Assembly: GCF_001704635.1 (NCBI RefSeq)
Contig: NZ_MAXF01000095.1
Location: forward strand, 124,001 to 188,000
DNA length: 64,000 bases
From: Streptomyces sparsogenes
Lineage (GTDB): Bacteria > Actinomycetota > Actinomycetes > Streptomycetales > Streptomycetaceae
Reading direction: 5' to 3'
Part shown: one piece after another, positions 16,149 to 24,672 of the stretch
Layout of the letters: each line of letters starts with the position of its first letter
Numbering within the stretch: position 1 is the first letter of the stretch
The notes under the pieces: model-generated
The model's input: only the letters and a program-made list of their open reading frames with translations
What the model was told of the DNA's origin: nothing
The model's database searches: none
Translations under genes and position numbers: made by a program

Positions 16149-17630
16149 GTGCCCTCCATGAACGACCTCGTACGCCAGCACACCGCGCTCAGCGACTCCG
16201 ACCTCGAGTGGCTCCACCTGCTGGTGTCGGAGTGGCAGCTGCTCTCCGACCTGTCCTTCGCCGACCTCGTCCTGTGGGTCCCCACCCGCGACGGCACCCG
16301 CTATGTGTCGGTGGCCCAGATGCGCCCCAACACCGGCCCCACCTCCTACCAGGACGACATGGTCGGCCATCTCGCCCCGCGCGGCCGCCGCCCGATGCTC
16401 GACGCCGCCCTCGACGAGGGCCGGATCGTCCGCGAGGGGGACCCCGAGTGGCGGGAGGAGGTCCCGGTCCGGGTGGAGTCCATCCCGGTCCGGCGCGAGG
16501 GCCGGGTGCTGGGCGTGATCGCCCGCAACACCAACCTGCTGACCGTACGGACCCCCAGCCGGCTGGAGCTCACCTACCTCCAGTCCGCCTCCGACCTCGC
16601 CCAGATGATCGCTGCCGGATCGTTTCCCTTCCCCGAGCAGCAGGTCGACATGGACGCCTCGCCCCGCGCGGGCGACGGCCTGATCCGGCTCGACGCGGAC
16701 GGCGTCGTCCAGTACGCCAGCCCCAACGCCCTGTCCGCCTACCACCGACTCGGCCTGGCCGCCGACCTGGTCGGCTGCCACCTCGGCCAGACCACCGCCG
16801 AACTCGCCCCCGTGCGCGGGCCGGTGGACGAGGCGCTGGTCAAGCTGGCGAGTGGCTGGGCGCCCCGGGAGTTCGAGGTGGAGGGCAACGAGGGGGTCAT
16901 CCAGCTCCGGGCCATCCCGCTCAAGCCCAAGGGCACCCACATCGGTTCGCTGGTCCTCCTGCGGGACGTCACCGAGCTGCGGCGCCGCGAGCGGGAGCTG
17001 ATCACCAAGGACGCCACCATCCGGGAGATCCACCACCGGGTGAAGAACAACCTCCAGACCGTGGCCGCCCTGCTGCGCCTCCAGGCCCGCCGGATGGATT
17101 CCGACCAGGGGAGGGAGGCGCTCAACGAGGCGGTGCGCAGGGTCGGCTCGATCGCGATCGTGCACGAGACCCTGTCCCAGAACCTGGACGAGCGGGTCGA
17201 GTTCGACGACATAGCTGACCGGGTCCTGGCCATGGTCGCCGAGATATCCCCGGGCAAGGTCACCGGCCGGCGCACCGGCCGCTTCGGGATCCTGGAGGCC
17301 GAGGTGGCCACCCCGCTGTCCATGGTGCTGACCGAGGTGTTGCAGAACGCCCTGGAACACGGCTTCGGGCCGGGGGAGATGGGCACCGTCGAGGTGGCGG
17401 CCGTGCGCAGCGGCACCGGCGCGGACGGGCGGCTGCTGGTCACCGTCCAGGACGACGGGCGCGGGCTGCCGGAGGGGTTCGACCCGCAGCGAGCGGGCAA
17501 CCTCGGGCTGCAGATCGTGCGCACGCTGGTGGAGGGGGAGCTGGGCGGGAGGTTCGACATGGTGCCCGCGCCCGAGCGCGGCACCCGTGTCGTCCTGGAC
17601 ATCCCCGTACGGGCCGAGAAGAAGCACTGA
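16149..17630 (+). CDS. pdtaS: PdtaS-like sensor histidine kinase
   Basis: A 493-residue soluble kinase with no membrane segment. It has a GAF-like N-terminal domain (about 1-155), a PAS domain (about 175-280: GLIRLDADGVVQYASPNALSAYHRLG), a HisKA_2 domain with the H-box REIHHRVKNNLQTVAALLRLQARR (about 292-315), and a HATPase domain with N-box VLTEVLQNALEHGF, DDGRGLPEGF and NLGLQIVRTLVEGEL. This is the PdtaS architecture, whose partner PdtaR is an ANTAR antiterminator acting on RNA; that partner is not in the window. The GTG at 16149 has GGTAGG eight bases before it; an ATG at 16158 is the alternative. Confidence 0.9.
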   Translation: MPSMNDLVRQHTALSDSDLEWLHLLVSEWQLLSDLSFADLVLWVPTRDGTRYVSVAQMRPNTGPTSYQDDMVGHLAPRGRRPMLDAALDEGRIVREGDPEWREEVPVRVESIPVRREGRVLGVIARNTNLLTVRTPSRLELTYLQSASDLAQMIAAGSFPFPEQQVDMDASPRAGDGLIRLDADGVVQYASPNALSAYHRLGLAADLVGCHLGQTTAELAPVRGPVDEALVKLASGWAPREFEVEGNEGVIQLRAIPLKPKGTHIGSLVLLRDVTELRRRERELITKDATIREIHHRVKNNLQTVAALLRLQARRMDSDQGREALNEAVRRVGSIAIVHETLSQNLDERVEFDDIADRVLAMVAEISPGKVTGRRTGRFGILEAEVATPLSMVLTEVLQNALEHGFGPGEMGTVEVAAVRSGTGADGRLLVTVQDDGRGLPEGFDPQRAGNLGLQIVRTLVEGELGGRFDMVPAPERGTRVVLDIPVRAEKKH

Positions 17631-17945
17631 CCCGGGCCGCCGAAACCCCGGGAATCCCGGGAATGCCGGGGTGAGACCTTGAGCACACCGCTCACATACT
17701 GAGCACCGTCTCACATACCGAACAGGCGCTCCTACGGCCAACGCCCCTACGAGCAGACGCACATACAAGCGGATTCGCCTAGGAGCAGGCTCACACTCCG
17801 CGCACCATTCACACACCGTGCACAGTTCACGCGCCGCGCACAGCACTGAGCCCCGGACCGTTTCCGGTCCGGGGCTCAAAGCTCACGTTGCTGTGCGCAT
17901 CGGGGTTACTGCGCGCTGCGGCTCGGGGGCCACGGGGTGGGGGCG
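17631..17945. other. Convergent 315-base spacer with a bidirectional terminator
   Basis: It separates the kinase from the convergent wblE gene. The middle 140 bases have many CA-rich short echoes (TCACATAC, CACAC, GCGCAC) but no protein-like frame. The terminator at 17847-17878 is the only clear signal. Confidence 0.6.
17847..17878. terminator. Bidirectional hairpin terminator between pdtaS and wblE
   Basis: TGAGCCCCGGACC pairs with GGTCCGGGGCTCA around a 6-base loop (13 perfect base pairs), followed on the + strand by AAA and preceded by CAC. It can serve both the kinase and the oppositely oriented wblE transcript. Confidence 0.75.
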
Positions 17946-18203
17946 TCAGGCGCTGGCGTTGCGTGCCCGGTTGCGAGCGGCACGGCGCTTCATGGCGCGG
18001 CGCTCGTCCTCGCTGAGTCCACCCCAGACGCCGGAGTCCTGGCCGGACTCGAGCGCCCACTGCAGGCACTGCTCCATCACGGGGCAGCGGCGGCAGACGG
18101 CCTTGGCTTCCTCGATCTGCAGCAGCGCAGGACCGGTGTTGCCGATGGGGAAGAACAGCTCGGGGTCTTCCTCGCGGCAAACGGCGTTGTGACGCCAGTC
18201 CAT
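17946..18203 (-). CDS. wblE: WblE, WhiB-family iron-sulfur transcription factor
   Basis: An 85-residue WhiB-like protein. Cysteines 9, 37, 40 and 46 (C-x27-C-x2-C-x5-C) ligate a [4Fe-4S] cluster. The GVWGG turn is at residues 58-62, and the basic tail KRRAARNRARN binds DNA. The sequence MDWRHNAVCREEDPELFFP is characteristic of WblE, the counterpart of mycobacterial WhiB1. Members bind the sigma-A region 4 and respond to nitric oxide or oxygen. The ATG at 18203 follows GAGGAGATGGAGCAGCC; an in-frame longer start is not needed. The neighbours (kinase on one side, diacylglycerol kinase and sigH region on the other) match the conserved Streptomyces order. Confidence 0.96.
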   Translation of the reverse strand: MDWRHNAVCREEDPELFFPIGNTGPALLQIEEAKAVCRRCPVMEQCLQWALESGQDSGVWGGLSEDERRAMKRRAARNRARNASA

Positions 18204-18521
18204 GGCTGCTCCATCTCCTCGTGTTGCGGAAAGGTTGCTTGTGAATGTGAACGCTTTCACGAACCCCCCGACAGCAGTAGGGACGTCGACCAGTTGGGGC
18301 TGGTTGGTCCCATGGAATGAGGAGGGGGATTCGGGCTCTCAAGGGGGCCCTTCTGGGGGCCGTCCCGATCGCCAAGAAGAGACTCGCAAACCTCGGCGGC
18401 GGATACAACCCCTTCCGGAAAGTTTTTTTTGATTCCTTGGTGTCGGCTCTGTCACAGCCCTACTTCCGTTGGGTGGAAGCCAGGCTAAACGTTCGACTGG
18501 AAGGACTTTTTGCGGTCTCAC
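18204..18521. promoter_or_regulatory. wblE upstream region with an inverted repeat
   Basis: The 318 bases between wblE and the next gene hold no gene. GTGAACGCTTTCAC (18247-18260) is an inverted repeat (GTGAA-CGCT-TTCAC) 44 bases before the wblE start, placed as an operator might be. An AAAGTTTTTTTTGA tract lies near 18420. Confidence 0.5.
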
Positions 18522-19490
18522 TCACACAATCACACGCAGTGCACGGCGTACGCCTGTGAACGTCACGCTCGTACGCAGTCCCAGGTGGTCACCGTCCATC
18601 TGAAACGGCAGTGGCGCCTGCGATTGCAAGGTGAAGTCCGTCAGGTCGTGCAGGGAGACGGCGTGCTTGCCGCGGGGCCCCCGTTCGGGGCTGGACGTCA
18701 GCAGCTGGGACACGTAGCGGGTGGCCGCCGAGGTGGACAGTTTGGAGAGTCCCAGCACGTCAAGGGCGGTGTCGAAGGACGCGTCCGGCAGGGCGTAGAT
18801 CGGGCGGTTGCCCAGATACGTCCACGGGGCGGTGTTGCAGACGATGGACACCACGAGCCGTTCGACGTGGTCCTCGCCGGGGCGCTGGAGGGTGATGGTC
18901 CCGTCCCTGCGGTGCGGATCGCCGAGGAACTGGCGCATCACCTGGCGTATATAAAGCGCGTGAGTCGAACGCTTGCCGCGTTCGCGCTGTTGTTCGACTC
19001 GACCGATGACGCCCGCGTCGAAGCCGAAGCCCGCGCAGAAGGTGAACCAGCGGGGGGGAACCGACTCGTCCGCGGTGCCCGGGGTGCCCGCCGCGATCCC
19101 GAGGCCCACGGTGCGCTCGGTGCCGTCCCGCAGCGCGTCCAGCAGGGCGCCGGTGGCCTCCACCACATCGTTGGGCAGGCCCAGGGCGCGGGCGAAGACA
19201 TTGGTGGAACCGCCCGGGACGACGGCCAGGCGGGGGAGCGCGTCCGGATCGGGGCCGTGGTGCAGCAGCCCGTTGACCACCTCGTTGACCGTGCCGTCCC
19301 CGCCGAGGGCGACGACCAGCTCGTGTGTGCCCCCCTCCGCGGCCCGCCGGGCCAGGTCGCGGGCGTGCCCCCGGTACTCCGTGGTCGCCACGTCCAGCTT
19401 CAGATCGCTGGCGAGGGCGTGGATCAGGACGTCGCGGGTGCGGGCACTGGTGGTGGTTGCTGCCGGATTGACCACGATGAGCGCGCGCAT
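18522..19490 (-). CDS. Diacylglycerol/lipid kinase family protein
   Basis: A 322-residue protein of the DagK catalytic family. The start RALIVVNPAATTTSARTRDVL, the glycine-rich nucleotide site VVALGGDGTVNEVVNGLL (about residues 58-75) with the G-G-D-G-T motif, and LAVVPGGSTNVFARALGLP (the G-G-[ST]-x-N-x-[FL]-A motif) are all present. It phosphorylates a lipid such as diacylglycerol at the membrane. The ATG at 19490 has GTAGG upstream, and a longer start is in frame at 19526. It runs alone in the same direction as wblE. Confidence 0.9.
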   Translation of the reverse strand: MRALIVVNPAATTTSARTRDVLIHALASDLKLDVATTEYRGHARDLARRAAEGGTHELVVALGGDGTVNEVVNGLLHHGPDPDALPRLAVVPGGSTNVFARALGLPNDVVEATGALLDALRDGTERTVGLGIAAGTPGTADESVPPRWFTFCAGFGFDAGVIGRVEQQRERGKRSTHALYIRQVMRQFLGDPHRRDGTITLQRPGEDHVERLVVSIVCNTAPWTYLGNRPIYALPDASFDTALDVLGLSKLSTSAATRYVSQLLTSSPERGPRGKHAVSLHDLTDFTLQSQAPLPFQMDGDHLGLRTSVTFTGVRRALRVIV

Positions 19491-19619
19491 GCGAAGCAGC
19501 CTACCCACTCGTAGTGAACCGCCCACAATCCCGGCCCCCGGCCCCGGCCCGGCCCCGCTCCGGTCCTGTCCGGCCGCGACCCTGCCCGGGATCGAGTCGG
19601 CTGCGGCTAGGCTGCTGGG

Positions 19620-20231
19620 GTGAGCAGTAAGAAGTCCGCCCCCGCCAAGAAGGCACGGCCCGCGCAGGCCGCGAAGACGGCCGCCCAGGGAAAGCCGGCC
19701 GCCAAGGCGAAGCCGACTCCCCGGACCGCTCCCAAGGCGACGACGGGCAAGACGACGGCCATGGCAACGGGCAAGACGACGGGCAAGGCGGCGCAGGCCA
19801 AGGCGGCCTCGCAGGCCGCCGCCGACGCCGTCCCGGCCGGCCCCCGGCCGACCCGGCTGACCGCGGCCGCGGTGCTCGCCGCCGTGGAGGCCGCGGTGCT
19901 GGTCGGCATGGGGGTGTATGTGCTGATCATGGGGCTGACCGGGGACCCGGACAGCCCGCGGCAGGCCGAGATGCTCGGGGTGACCGTGCTGGCGCTGGCA
20001 GCCCTGCCGCTGGCCGCGGCGCGCGGGCTGTGGCTGCGCCGGCGGTGGAGCCGCGGGCCCGCGATGATCACTCAGCTCATGGCGCTGCCCGTGGCCTGGA
20101 CCCTGGTGAGCAACGGCGGCGGGCTGATCGCCGTCGGGGTGGCCACCGCCGTGGCGGCCCTCGCCGTCCTGGCGCTGCTGATCAACCCGACGGCGACGGA
20201 GGCGCTGGGCATCGGCCCGCGCGACGCCTGA
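19620..20231 (+). CDS. Integral membrane protein with a Lys/Ala-rich N-terminus
   Basis: A 203-residue protein in two parts. Residues 1-75 are a highly basic, low-complexity tail of Lys, Ala, Thr and Pro with motifs like AKKARPAQAAK, TGKTTAMATGKTTGK and AAQAKAAS, reminiscent of histone H1 tails. From residue ~80 come four transmembrane segments (AAAVLAAVEAAVLVGMGVYVLIMGL, MLGVTVLALAALPLAAARGLWL, PAMITQLMALPVAWTLV, GLIAVGVATAVAALAVLALLI). The gene starts with GTG. The basic tail would face the cytoplasm and could touch nucleic acid or lipid head groups; the function is unknown. It is convergent with the sigH gene (39 bases apart). Confidence 0.8.
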   Translation: MSSKKSAPAKKARPAQAAKTAAQGKPAAKAKPTPRTAPKATTGKTTAMATGKTTGKAAQAKAASQAAADAVPAGPRPTRLTAAAVLAAVEAAVLVGMGVYVLIMGLTGDPDSPRQAEMLGVTVLALAALPLAAARGLWLRRRWSRGPAMITQLMALPVAWTLVSNGGGLIAVGVATAVAALAVLALLINPTATEALGIGPRDA

Positions 20232-20269
20232 CCCCCCTACTCCGTTACTCCTGGCGGCTACCCCTTCTC

Positions 20270-21178
20270 CTACTCCTCCACCAGCAGCCGCTCCCGCAGC
20301 TGCGCGAGGGTACGGGCCAGCAGCCGCGAGACGTGCATCTGAGAGATGCCGACCTCCTGCGCGATCTGCGACTGGGTCATATTGCCGAAGAAGCGCAGCA
20401 GCAGGATCTTCTTCTCACGCGGCGGCAGATCCTCCAGCAGCGGTTTGAGCGACTCCCGGTACTCGACGCCCTCCAGGGCCTCGTCCTCCGCGCCGAGCGT
20501 GTCCGCGACCGCCGGGGACTCGTCGTCCGTGTCCGGCACGTCCAGGGACAGCGTGGAGTACGCGTTGGCCGACTCCAGGCCCTCCAGCACCTCCTCCTCG
20601 GAGATGGACAGATGCTCGGCCAGCTCGTGGACCGTGGGGGCGCGGCCGTGCCGCTGGGACAGCTCGGCGGTGGCCGTGGTCAGCGAGAGCCGCAGCTCCT
20701 GCAGCCGCCGCGGGACCCGCACCGCCCATCCCTTGTCACGGAAGTGCCGCTTGATCTCGCCGACGACCGTCGGCGTCGCATACGTCGAGAACTCCACACC
20801 GCGGTCCGGGTCGAACCGATCCACGGACTTGATCAACCCGATGGTGGCGACCTGGGTGAGGTCGTCCAGCGGCTCGCCGCGGTTGCGGAAGCGCCGCGCC
20901 AGGTGCTCCACCAGCGGCAGATGCATCCGCACGAGGTTGTTGCGCAGCTCGGCGCGCTCCGCGGAGCCCTCCGGCAGCCGCCGCAGCTCGACGAACATCG
21001 CCCGCGCTCCGCTGCGGTCGTGCGGATCGAGCCGCTCGTGCCGCTCGTGCTGATGCTGATCCATGTGGTCCGCCCGCTCTGATCGGTCTCCTGCCGGCTC
21101 CGGGTCCGCGGGATGCGGTCGGGCCTGCGGGTGCGGGATGGCCGGGGTACGCACTCCCCGCGATGATGCGGTGCTCAC
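20270..21178 (-). CDS. sigH: SigH-like alternative sigma factor (SigB/SigF family)
   Basis: A 302-residue sigma-70 factor of the stress/sporulation group. After a 60-residue hydrophilic N-terminal extension, region 2 includes NNLVRMHLPLVEHLARRFRNRGEPLDDLTQVATIGLIKSVDRFDPDRGVEFSTYATPTVVGEIKRHFRDK. Region 3 is RLQELRLSLTTATAELSQRHGRAPTVHELAEHL, and region 4 ends MTQSQIAQEVGISQMHVSRLLARTLAQLRE. An internal in-frame ATG (MDQHQHERHE, near residue 39) may give a shorter form, as known for SigH of S. coelicolor. It lies 16 bases after the anti-sigma gene, matching the rshA-sigH order, and acts in osmotic and developmental stress. Confidence 0.92.
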   Translation of the reverse strand: MSTASSRGVRTPAIPHPQARPHPADPEPAGDRSERADHMDQHQHERHERLDPHDRSGARAMFVELRRLPEGSAERAELRNNLVRMHLPLVEHLARRFRNRGEPLDDLTQVATIGLIKSVDRFDPDRGVEFSTYATPTVVGEIKRHFRDKGWAVRVPRRLQELRLSLTTATAELSQRHGRAPTVHELAEHLSISEEEVLEGLESANAYSTLSLDVPDTDDESPAVADTLGAEDEALEGVEYRESLKPLLEDLPPREKKILLLRFFGNMTQSQIAQEVGISQMHVSRLLARTLAQLRERLLVEE

Positions 21179-21194
21179 GGAGCCCCCCTTTCCG

Positions 21195-21608
21195 TCACGG
21201 CTGTCCGGGGCCGGCGCCGCGCTCCTTGTACAGGCTGATACTGACCGCGCGGTCCTCGGCGACGGTCGAGTCGACCTTGCCGGCGAGCGCGGAGAGCACT
21301 GTCCAGGCGAAGGTGTCGCGCTCGGGGGCGCGTCCGTCGGTGGTCGGAGCCGAGACGGTCACCTGCAGTGCGTCGTCGATCAGGCGGAAGACGCAGCTCA
21401 GCACACTGCCGGGCACGGCTTGCTGCAGCAGGATCGCGCACGCCTCGTCGACCGCGATGCGCAGATCCTCGATCTCGTCGAGGGTGAAGTCCAAGCGGGC
21501 TGCGAGGCCGGCCGTGGCCGTCCGCAGCACCGACAGGTAGGCACCCTCAGCGGGCAGCCGGACTTCTACGAAGTCCTGGGTCCCGGGCTCGCCTGCGATC
21601 TGGGACAC
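21195..21608 (-). CDS. rshA: RshA/PrsH-like anti-sigma factor
   Basis: A 137-residue GHKL ATPase of the RsbW type: VSQIAGEPGTQDFVEVRLPAEGAYLSVLRTATAGLAARLDF leads to the N-box DLRIAVDEACAILLQQ (about residues 50-65). The ATP-lid region is weak, as in known SigH antagonists. It would bind and silence SigH until countered by an antagonist. The GTG at 21608 has GGAGG five bases upstream; a TTG 12 bases earlier is in frame. It shares an operon with sigH. Confidence 0.92.
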   Translation of the reverse strand: MSQIAGEPGTQDFVEVRLPAEGAYLSVLRTATAGLAARLDFTLDEIEDLRIAVDEACAILLQQAVPGSVLSCVFRLIDDALQVTVSAPTTDGRAPERDTFAWTVLSALAGKVDSTVAEDRAVSISLYKERGAGPGQP

Positions 21609-21804
21609 CCTCACCTCCAAGGTGACACAAGCTGATTGAGCTGAGCTGATTGGAGCGCCGGTCGCGAGCCCTTATGGTGGAGGGGGTAACGGACCGGCGC
21701 GGCACGTGGTTCGGCTGCGACGCTATCGCGATCTGCGGTTCGGTGTCGCCCGGACGAAGCACGGCCCCCGTCATGGGTGAACGCCGACCCGAAGGTCCGC
21801 GATA

Positions 21805-21817
21805 TCACTCAGTGTAA
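21805..21817 (-). promoter_or_regulatory. BldD-box upstream of rshA-sigH
   Basis: TCACTCAGTGTAA fits the BldD consensus TNACNCWGNGTNA at every fixed position. It sits about 197 bases upstream of rshA. BldD control of a sigH promoter is established in S. coelicolor, so this is very likely the equivalent site. Confidence 0.75.
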
Positions 21818-21967
21818 GCACATGAGTACGCACAGTGGCTAGAGGTTTGCGGTCTCAATTCGAAAGAGATGTCGCTTCGTTGCGAGAACCGCTGGTGACA
21901 TGGCTCCTCTCCGCCTCTCTTCCCGCTTGTGGCGGCGCTTCTCGGATCACTTGCTGAAGGCTAGCGG

Positions 21968-21986
21968 GCCGCACCCACCGTGCGGC
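21968..21986 (-). terminator. Hairpin downstream of the UBP zinc-finger gene
   Basis: GCCGCAC pairs with GTGCGGC around CCACC (7 base pairs), six bases after the gene's stop in the direction of transcription. There is no T-run. Confidence 0.5.
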
Positions 21987-21991
21987 AGTTC

Positions 21992-22252
21992 TTATACGAT
22001 CATCTGGTCCACATAGCACCAGCGCCAGGCCTCCCCCGGCTCGAAGCTGCGCATCACGGGGTGTCCGGTCTCCTTGAAGTGCTCGGTGGCGTGCTGGAAC
22101 GGCGAAGAGTCGCAACAGCCGATGTGGCCGCAGGACAGACACAGCCGCAACTGCACCGGATGGCTGTCGGCGGAAAGGCACTCCGGGCAGGTGTCGTACC
22201 GCGGCTCCGGCTCGGGCACCGGCAGCTCGGGAACATGCGGACACTCGTTCAT
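21992..22252 (-). CDS. UBP-type zinc-finger domain protein
   Basis: An 86-residue protein consisting of one ZnF-UBP domain. Ligands are visible as C4-x-H6, C22-x2-C25, C38-x2-C41 with CGHIGCC, and H54/H58/H64 in FQHATEHFKETGH, ending RWCYVDQMIV with the conserved W-x-C. In eukaryotes this fold binds the ubiquitin C-terminus; bacterial stand-alone copies have no firm role. The start at 22252 leaves a 48-base divergent gap to the antiporter gene. It lies upstream of the sigH operon in the same direction. Confidence 0.9.
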   Translation of the reverse strand: MNECPHVPELPVPEPEPRYDTCPECLSADSHPVQLRLCLSCGHIGCCDSSPFQHATEHFKETGHPVMRSFEPGEAWRWCYVDQMIV

Positions 22253-22300
22253 GATTGCCAGACTAAACCGACGAGACGCTATCGGGGACGGGCCGGGCTC

Positions 22301-23905
22301 ATGGACGTATTGCCACTGTTGGTGCTGGTCGCGGGCAGCGCGGCCGTCGCGGGCGCGGCCCGCCGCACACCGGTGCCCGCCCCGCTGCTGCTGGTCGCCG
22401 CCGGGCTGGTCGCCTCGTACGTGCCCGGGGTGCCCGAGTACACGCTCGACCCGCACATCGTGCTGCCACTCGTACTGCCGCCCCTGCTGCACACGGCCGC
22501 GCTGGAGAGCTCGTACCTGGACCTGCGCGCCAACCTCCGCCCCGTCGCCCTGCTGTCGATCGGGTATGTGCTCTTCGCGACGCTCGCCGTCGGCTGGATC
22601 GCCTATCTGCTGATCCCGGGCCTCCCGCTGACCGCCGCGCTCGTCCTCGGCGCGGTCATCGCCCCGCCGGACGCGGTGGCGGCCACGGCCATCGCCCGGC
22701 GGGTCGGCCTGCCCTCCCGGCTGACCACCGTGCTCCAGGGCGAGTCCCTGGTCAACGACGCCACCGCGATCACCGCCTACAAGGTGGCGCTCGCCGCGGC
22801 GGTGGGCGCCGCGGCGACCTGGACCGGAGGCCTGCGGGAGTTCGCCATCGCCGCCATCGGCGGCGTCGGTGTCGGCCTCGTCCTCATGGTGCCGCTGCAC
22901 TGGCTGCGCACCCACCTGCGCGACCCCCTGCTCCAGAACACCCTCTCGCTGCTCATCCCCTTCGTCGCCTACGGGGCGGCCGAGCAGGTCCACGCCTCGG
23001 GCGTGCTGGCGGTCGTCGTCGTCGGCCTCTACCTCGGGCACCACTCCTGGCAGGTCGACTTCGCCACCAGGCTCCAGGAGTCGGCGGTGTGGAAGATGAT
23101 CGCCTTCGTGCTGGAGTCCGCGGTGTTCGCGCTGATCGGACTGCAGCTGCCGGTCGTGCTGCGGGGCCTGGGGGAGTACGGGGCCGGCGAGGCGGCCTGG
23201 TACGCGGTCATGCTCTTCCTCGTCGTGGTCGGCGTGCGTTTCCTCTGGGTCTTCCCCGCGACCTTCCTGCCCCGGGCGCTGTCCCGCCGGGTCCGCGAGC
23301 GGGAACCGGAGACCGACTGGACGGCGCCGGTCGTCGTCGGCTGGGCCGGGATGCGCGGCGTGGTCTCGCTGGCCATCGCCTTCTCCATCCCGGCGACCGT
23401 CCACGGCGGACACCCCTTCCCCTCCCGCAACCTCGTCCTCTTCCTGACCTTCACCACCGTCATCGGCACCCTCGTCATCCAAGGGCTCACCCTGCCCCCG
23501 CTGATCCGCCGGCTGCCGCTGCCCGGCCGGGACGCCCAGGCCGAGACCCTGGTGGAGGCGCAGGCGCAGAACGAGGCGTCGCGAGCCGCCGAGTCCCGGC
23601 TCGAAGAACTCCTCGCCGACGAGCGCAACACCCTGCCCCAGCCGCTCGCCGACCGGCTGCGCACGGTCCTGGAGCGCCGGCGCAACGCGGTGTGGGAGCG
23701 GCTGGGCGGGGTGAGCGAGGCGACGGGGGAGTCGGCCGACGACATCTACCGCAGACTGGCCCGCGAGGTGATCAGCGCCGAGCGGGAGGTGTTCGTGAGG
23801 CTGCGCGACGCCCGGCGGATCGACGACGAGATGCTGCGGACGCTGCTGCGCAGGCTGGACCTGGAGGAGGCGGCGGCCTACCGCGAGGAGAGCGCGGACG
23901 GATAA
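22301..23905 (+). CDS. CPA1-family Na+/H+ antiporter
   Basis: A 534-residue membrane protein with about 12 helices. The diagnostic segments are LVLGAVIAPPDAVAATAIARR (the proton/ion site with the 'A-P-P-D-A-V' motif), LQGESLVNDATAITAYKVAL (E-S-L-x-N-D-A) and GWAGMRGVVSLAIAFSIP (G-x-R-G). A ~120-residue cytoplasmic C-terminal tail rich in Glu/Arg follows the last helix. It exchanges Na+ (or K+) for H+ and helps in salt and pH balance, a sensible neighbour for the osmotic-stress sigma factor SigH. The ATG at 22301 is chosen because it begins the first helix (DVLPLLVLVAGSAAVAG); its ribosome-binding site is weak. Confidence 0.9.
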   Translation: MDVLPLLVLVAGSAAVAGAARRTPVPAPLLLVAAGLVASYVPGVPEYTLDPHIVLPLVLPPLLHTAALESSYLDLRANLRPVALLSIGYVLFATLAVGWIAYLLIPGLPLTAALVLGAVIAPPDAVAATAIARRVGLPSRLTTVLQGESLVNDATAITAYKVALAAAVGAAATWTGGLREFAIAAIGGVGVGLVLMVPLHWLRTHLRDPLLQNTLSLLIPFVAYGAAEQVHASGVLAVVVVGLYLGHHSWQVDFATRLQESAVWKMIAFVLESAVFALIGLQLPVVLRGLGEYGAGEAAWYAVMLFLVVVGVRFLWVFPATFLPRALSRRVREREPETDWTAPVVVGWAGMRGVVSLAIAFSIPATVHGGHPFPSRNLVLFLTFTTVIGTLVIQGLTLPPLIRRLPLPGRDAQAETLVEAQAQNEASRAAESRLEELLADERNTLPQPLADRLRTVLERRRNAVWERLGGVSEATGESADDIYRRLAREVISAEREVFVRLRDARRIDDEMLRTLLRRLDLEEAAAYREESADG

Positions 23906-23915
23906 GGGCCGTCGG

Positions 23916-24506
23916 TCACTTCAGCCGCTCGTGGATACGGGAGCGCATGGAGGCCATGGTGAAGCCGCGCGGGTCCGTCTTGCCCGGCTGCCATTCGAGA
24001 TGGCCGATCACCGAGCGCTCGGTCCAGCCGTGATGGCGGCAGATCGCCGCCGCGGCCCGCTCGACCGCCTCCAGCTGGGCCGCCGGCCAGGGGTCCTGCC
24101 CGTCCCCGAGGTTTTCGCACTCGAAGCCGTAGAAATGGCGATTGCCGTCGGTGTTCGCCTCGTTGGCCGGCGGCAGGGCCTTCTCCGCGATCACGGCGCG
24201 CAGCACGTCGTCGTCGCCGAGCCCCGCGTGGTTGGCCCGGCCGTACCCGACCAGGTGGACACCGCCGTCCTTGGCGATCACGCCGTGGCACAGCGGGCCG
24301 GGCAGCCCCTCGAAGCCGTCCCGGCAGATCTGCACGGTCAGATCGGTGCCGGAGGTGACCGTGTGGTGGATCATCACGCCGTGCACCTCGCCCCAGGGAC
24401 CCTTGTGGTTCCTGTTGTGGTGCCGCCAGTCCCCGACCTCCACCACCCGCAGGCCCTCCCGCCGCAGGGCCGCCAGAAAGTCCTCCGCGGACATGGGTGA
24501 CGCCAT
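23916..24506 (-). CDS. Amidase_2-type N-acetylmuramoyl-L-alanine amidase
   Basis: A 196-residue protein with the zinc amidase fold: GVMIHHTVTS (first zinc His in I-H-H-T), FEGLPGPLCHGVIAKDGGVHLVGYGRANHAG, NRHFYGFECEN, and ERSVIGHLEWQPGKTDPRGF (third ligand and catalytic Lys region). No signal peptide is visible, so it could be intracellular, released by lysis, or a phage-derived endolysin-type enzyme. It cuts the bond between MurNAc and L-Ala. It is convergent with the antiporter, with 10 bases between stops. Confidence 0.9.
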   Translation of the reverse strand: MASPMSAEDFLAALRREGLRVVEVGDWRHHNRNHKGPWGEVHGVMIHHTVTSGTDLTVQICRDGFEGLPGPLCHGVIAKDGGVHLVGYGRANHAGLGDDDVLRAVIAEKALPPANEANTDGNRHFYGFECENLGDGQDPWPAAQLEAVERAAAAICRHHGWTERSVIGHLEWQPGKTDPRGFTMASMRSRIHERLK

Positions 24507-24672
24507 GGCCGCCTCCGTTCGCGTCGTGCGGGGCCGCCCACCGCGGCCCGACTGTCACCCCCTGCATACCCATCAGAACAGTCGGTGATGAATCCCTGGT
24601 GCAAGCGTTATGACCCGCTCCGGTTATGGTGCGTTCGATCCGCTCGACGACGCGCAGGAGAAGCACGGCACC

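Larger units (their letters stand above)
21609..21991. other. 383-base upstream region of rshA-sigH
   Basis: This gene-free spacer must hold the sigH-operon promoters. It contains the BldD-box match at 21805-21817 and the hairpin of the upstream zinc-finger gene at 21968-21986. Nothing else in it looks coding. Confidence 0.65.

Noticed and set aside
14346..17879. A very long minus-strand open frame (over 1,100 codons) across the SIS gene, spacer and histidine kinase
   Set aside because: It runs antisense to clearly recognisable genes and is rich in Gly, Ala, Arg, Val and Asp without any domain. Such shadow frames are expected in DNA with this GC bias.
21992..23482. A minus-strand extension joining the UBP zinc-finger gene to the antiporter region
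   Set aside because: Only the last 86 codons make a protein-like sequence; the upstream part is antisense to the antiporter. The real start is the ATG at 22252.
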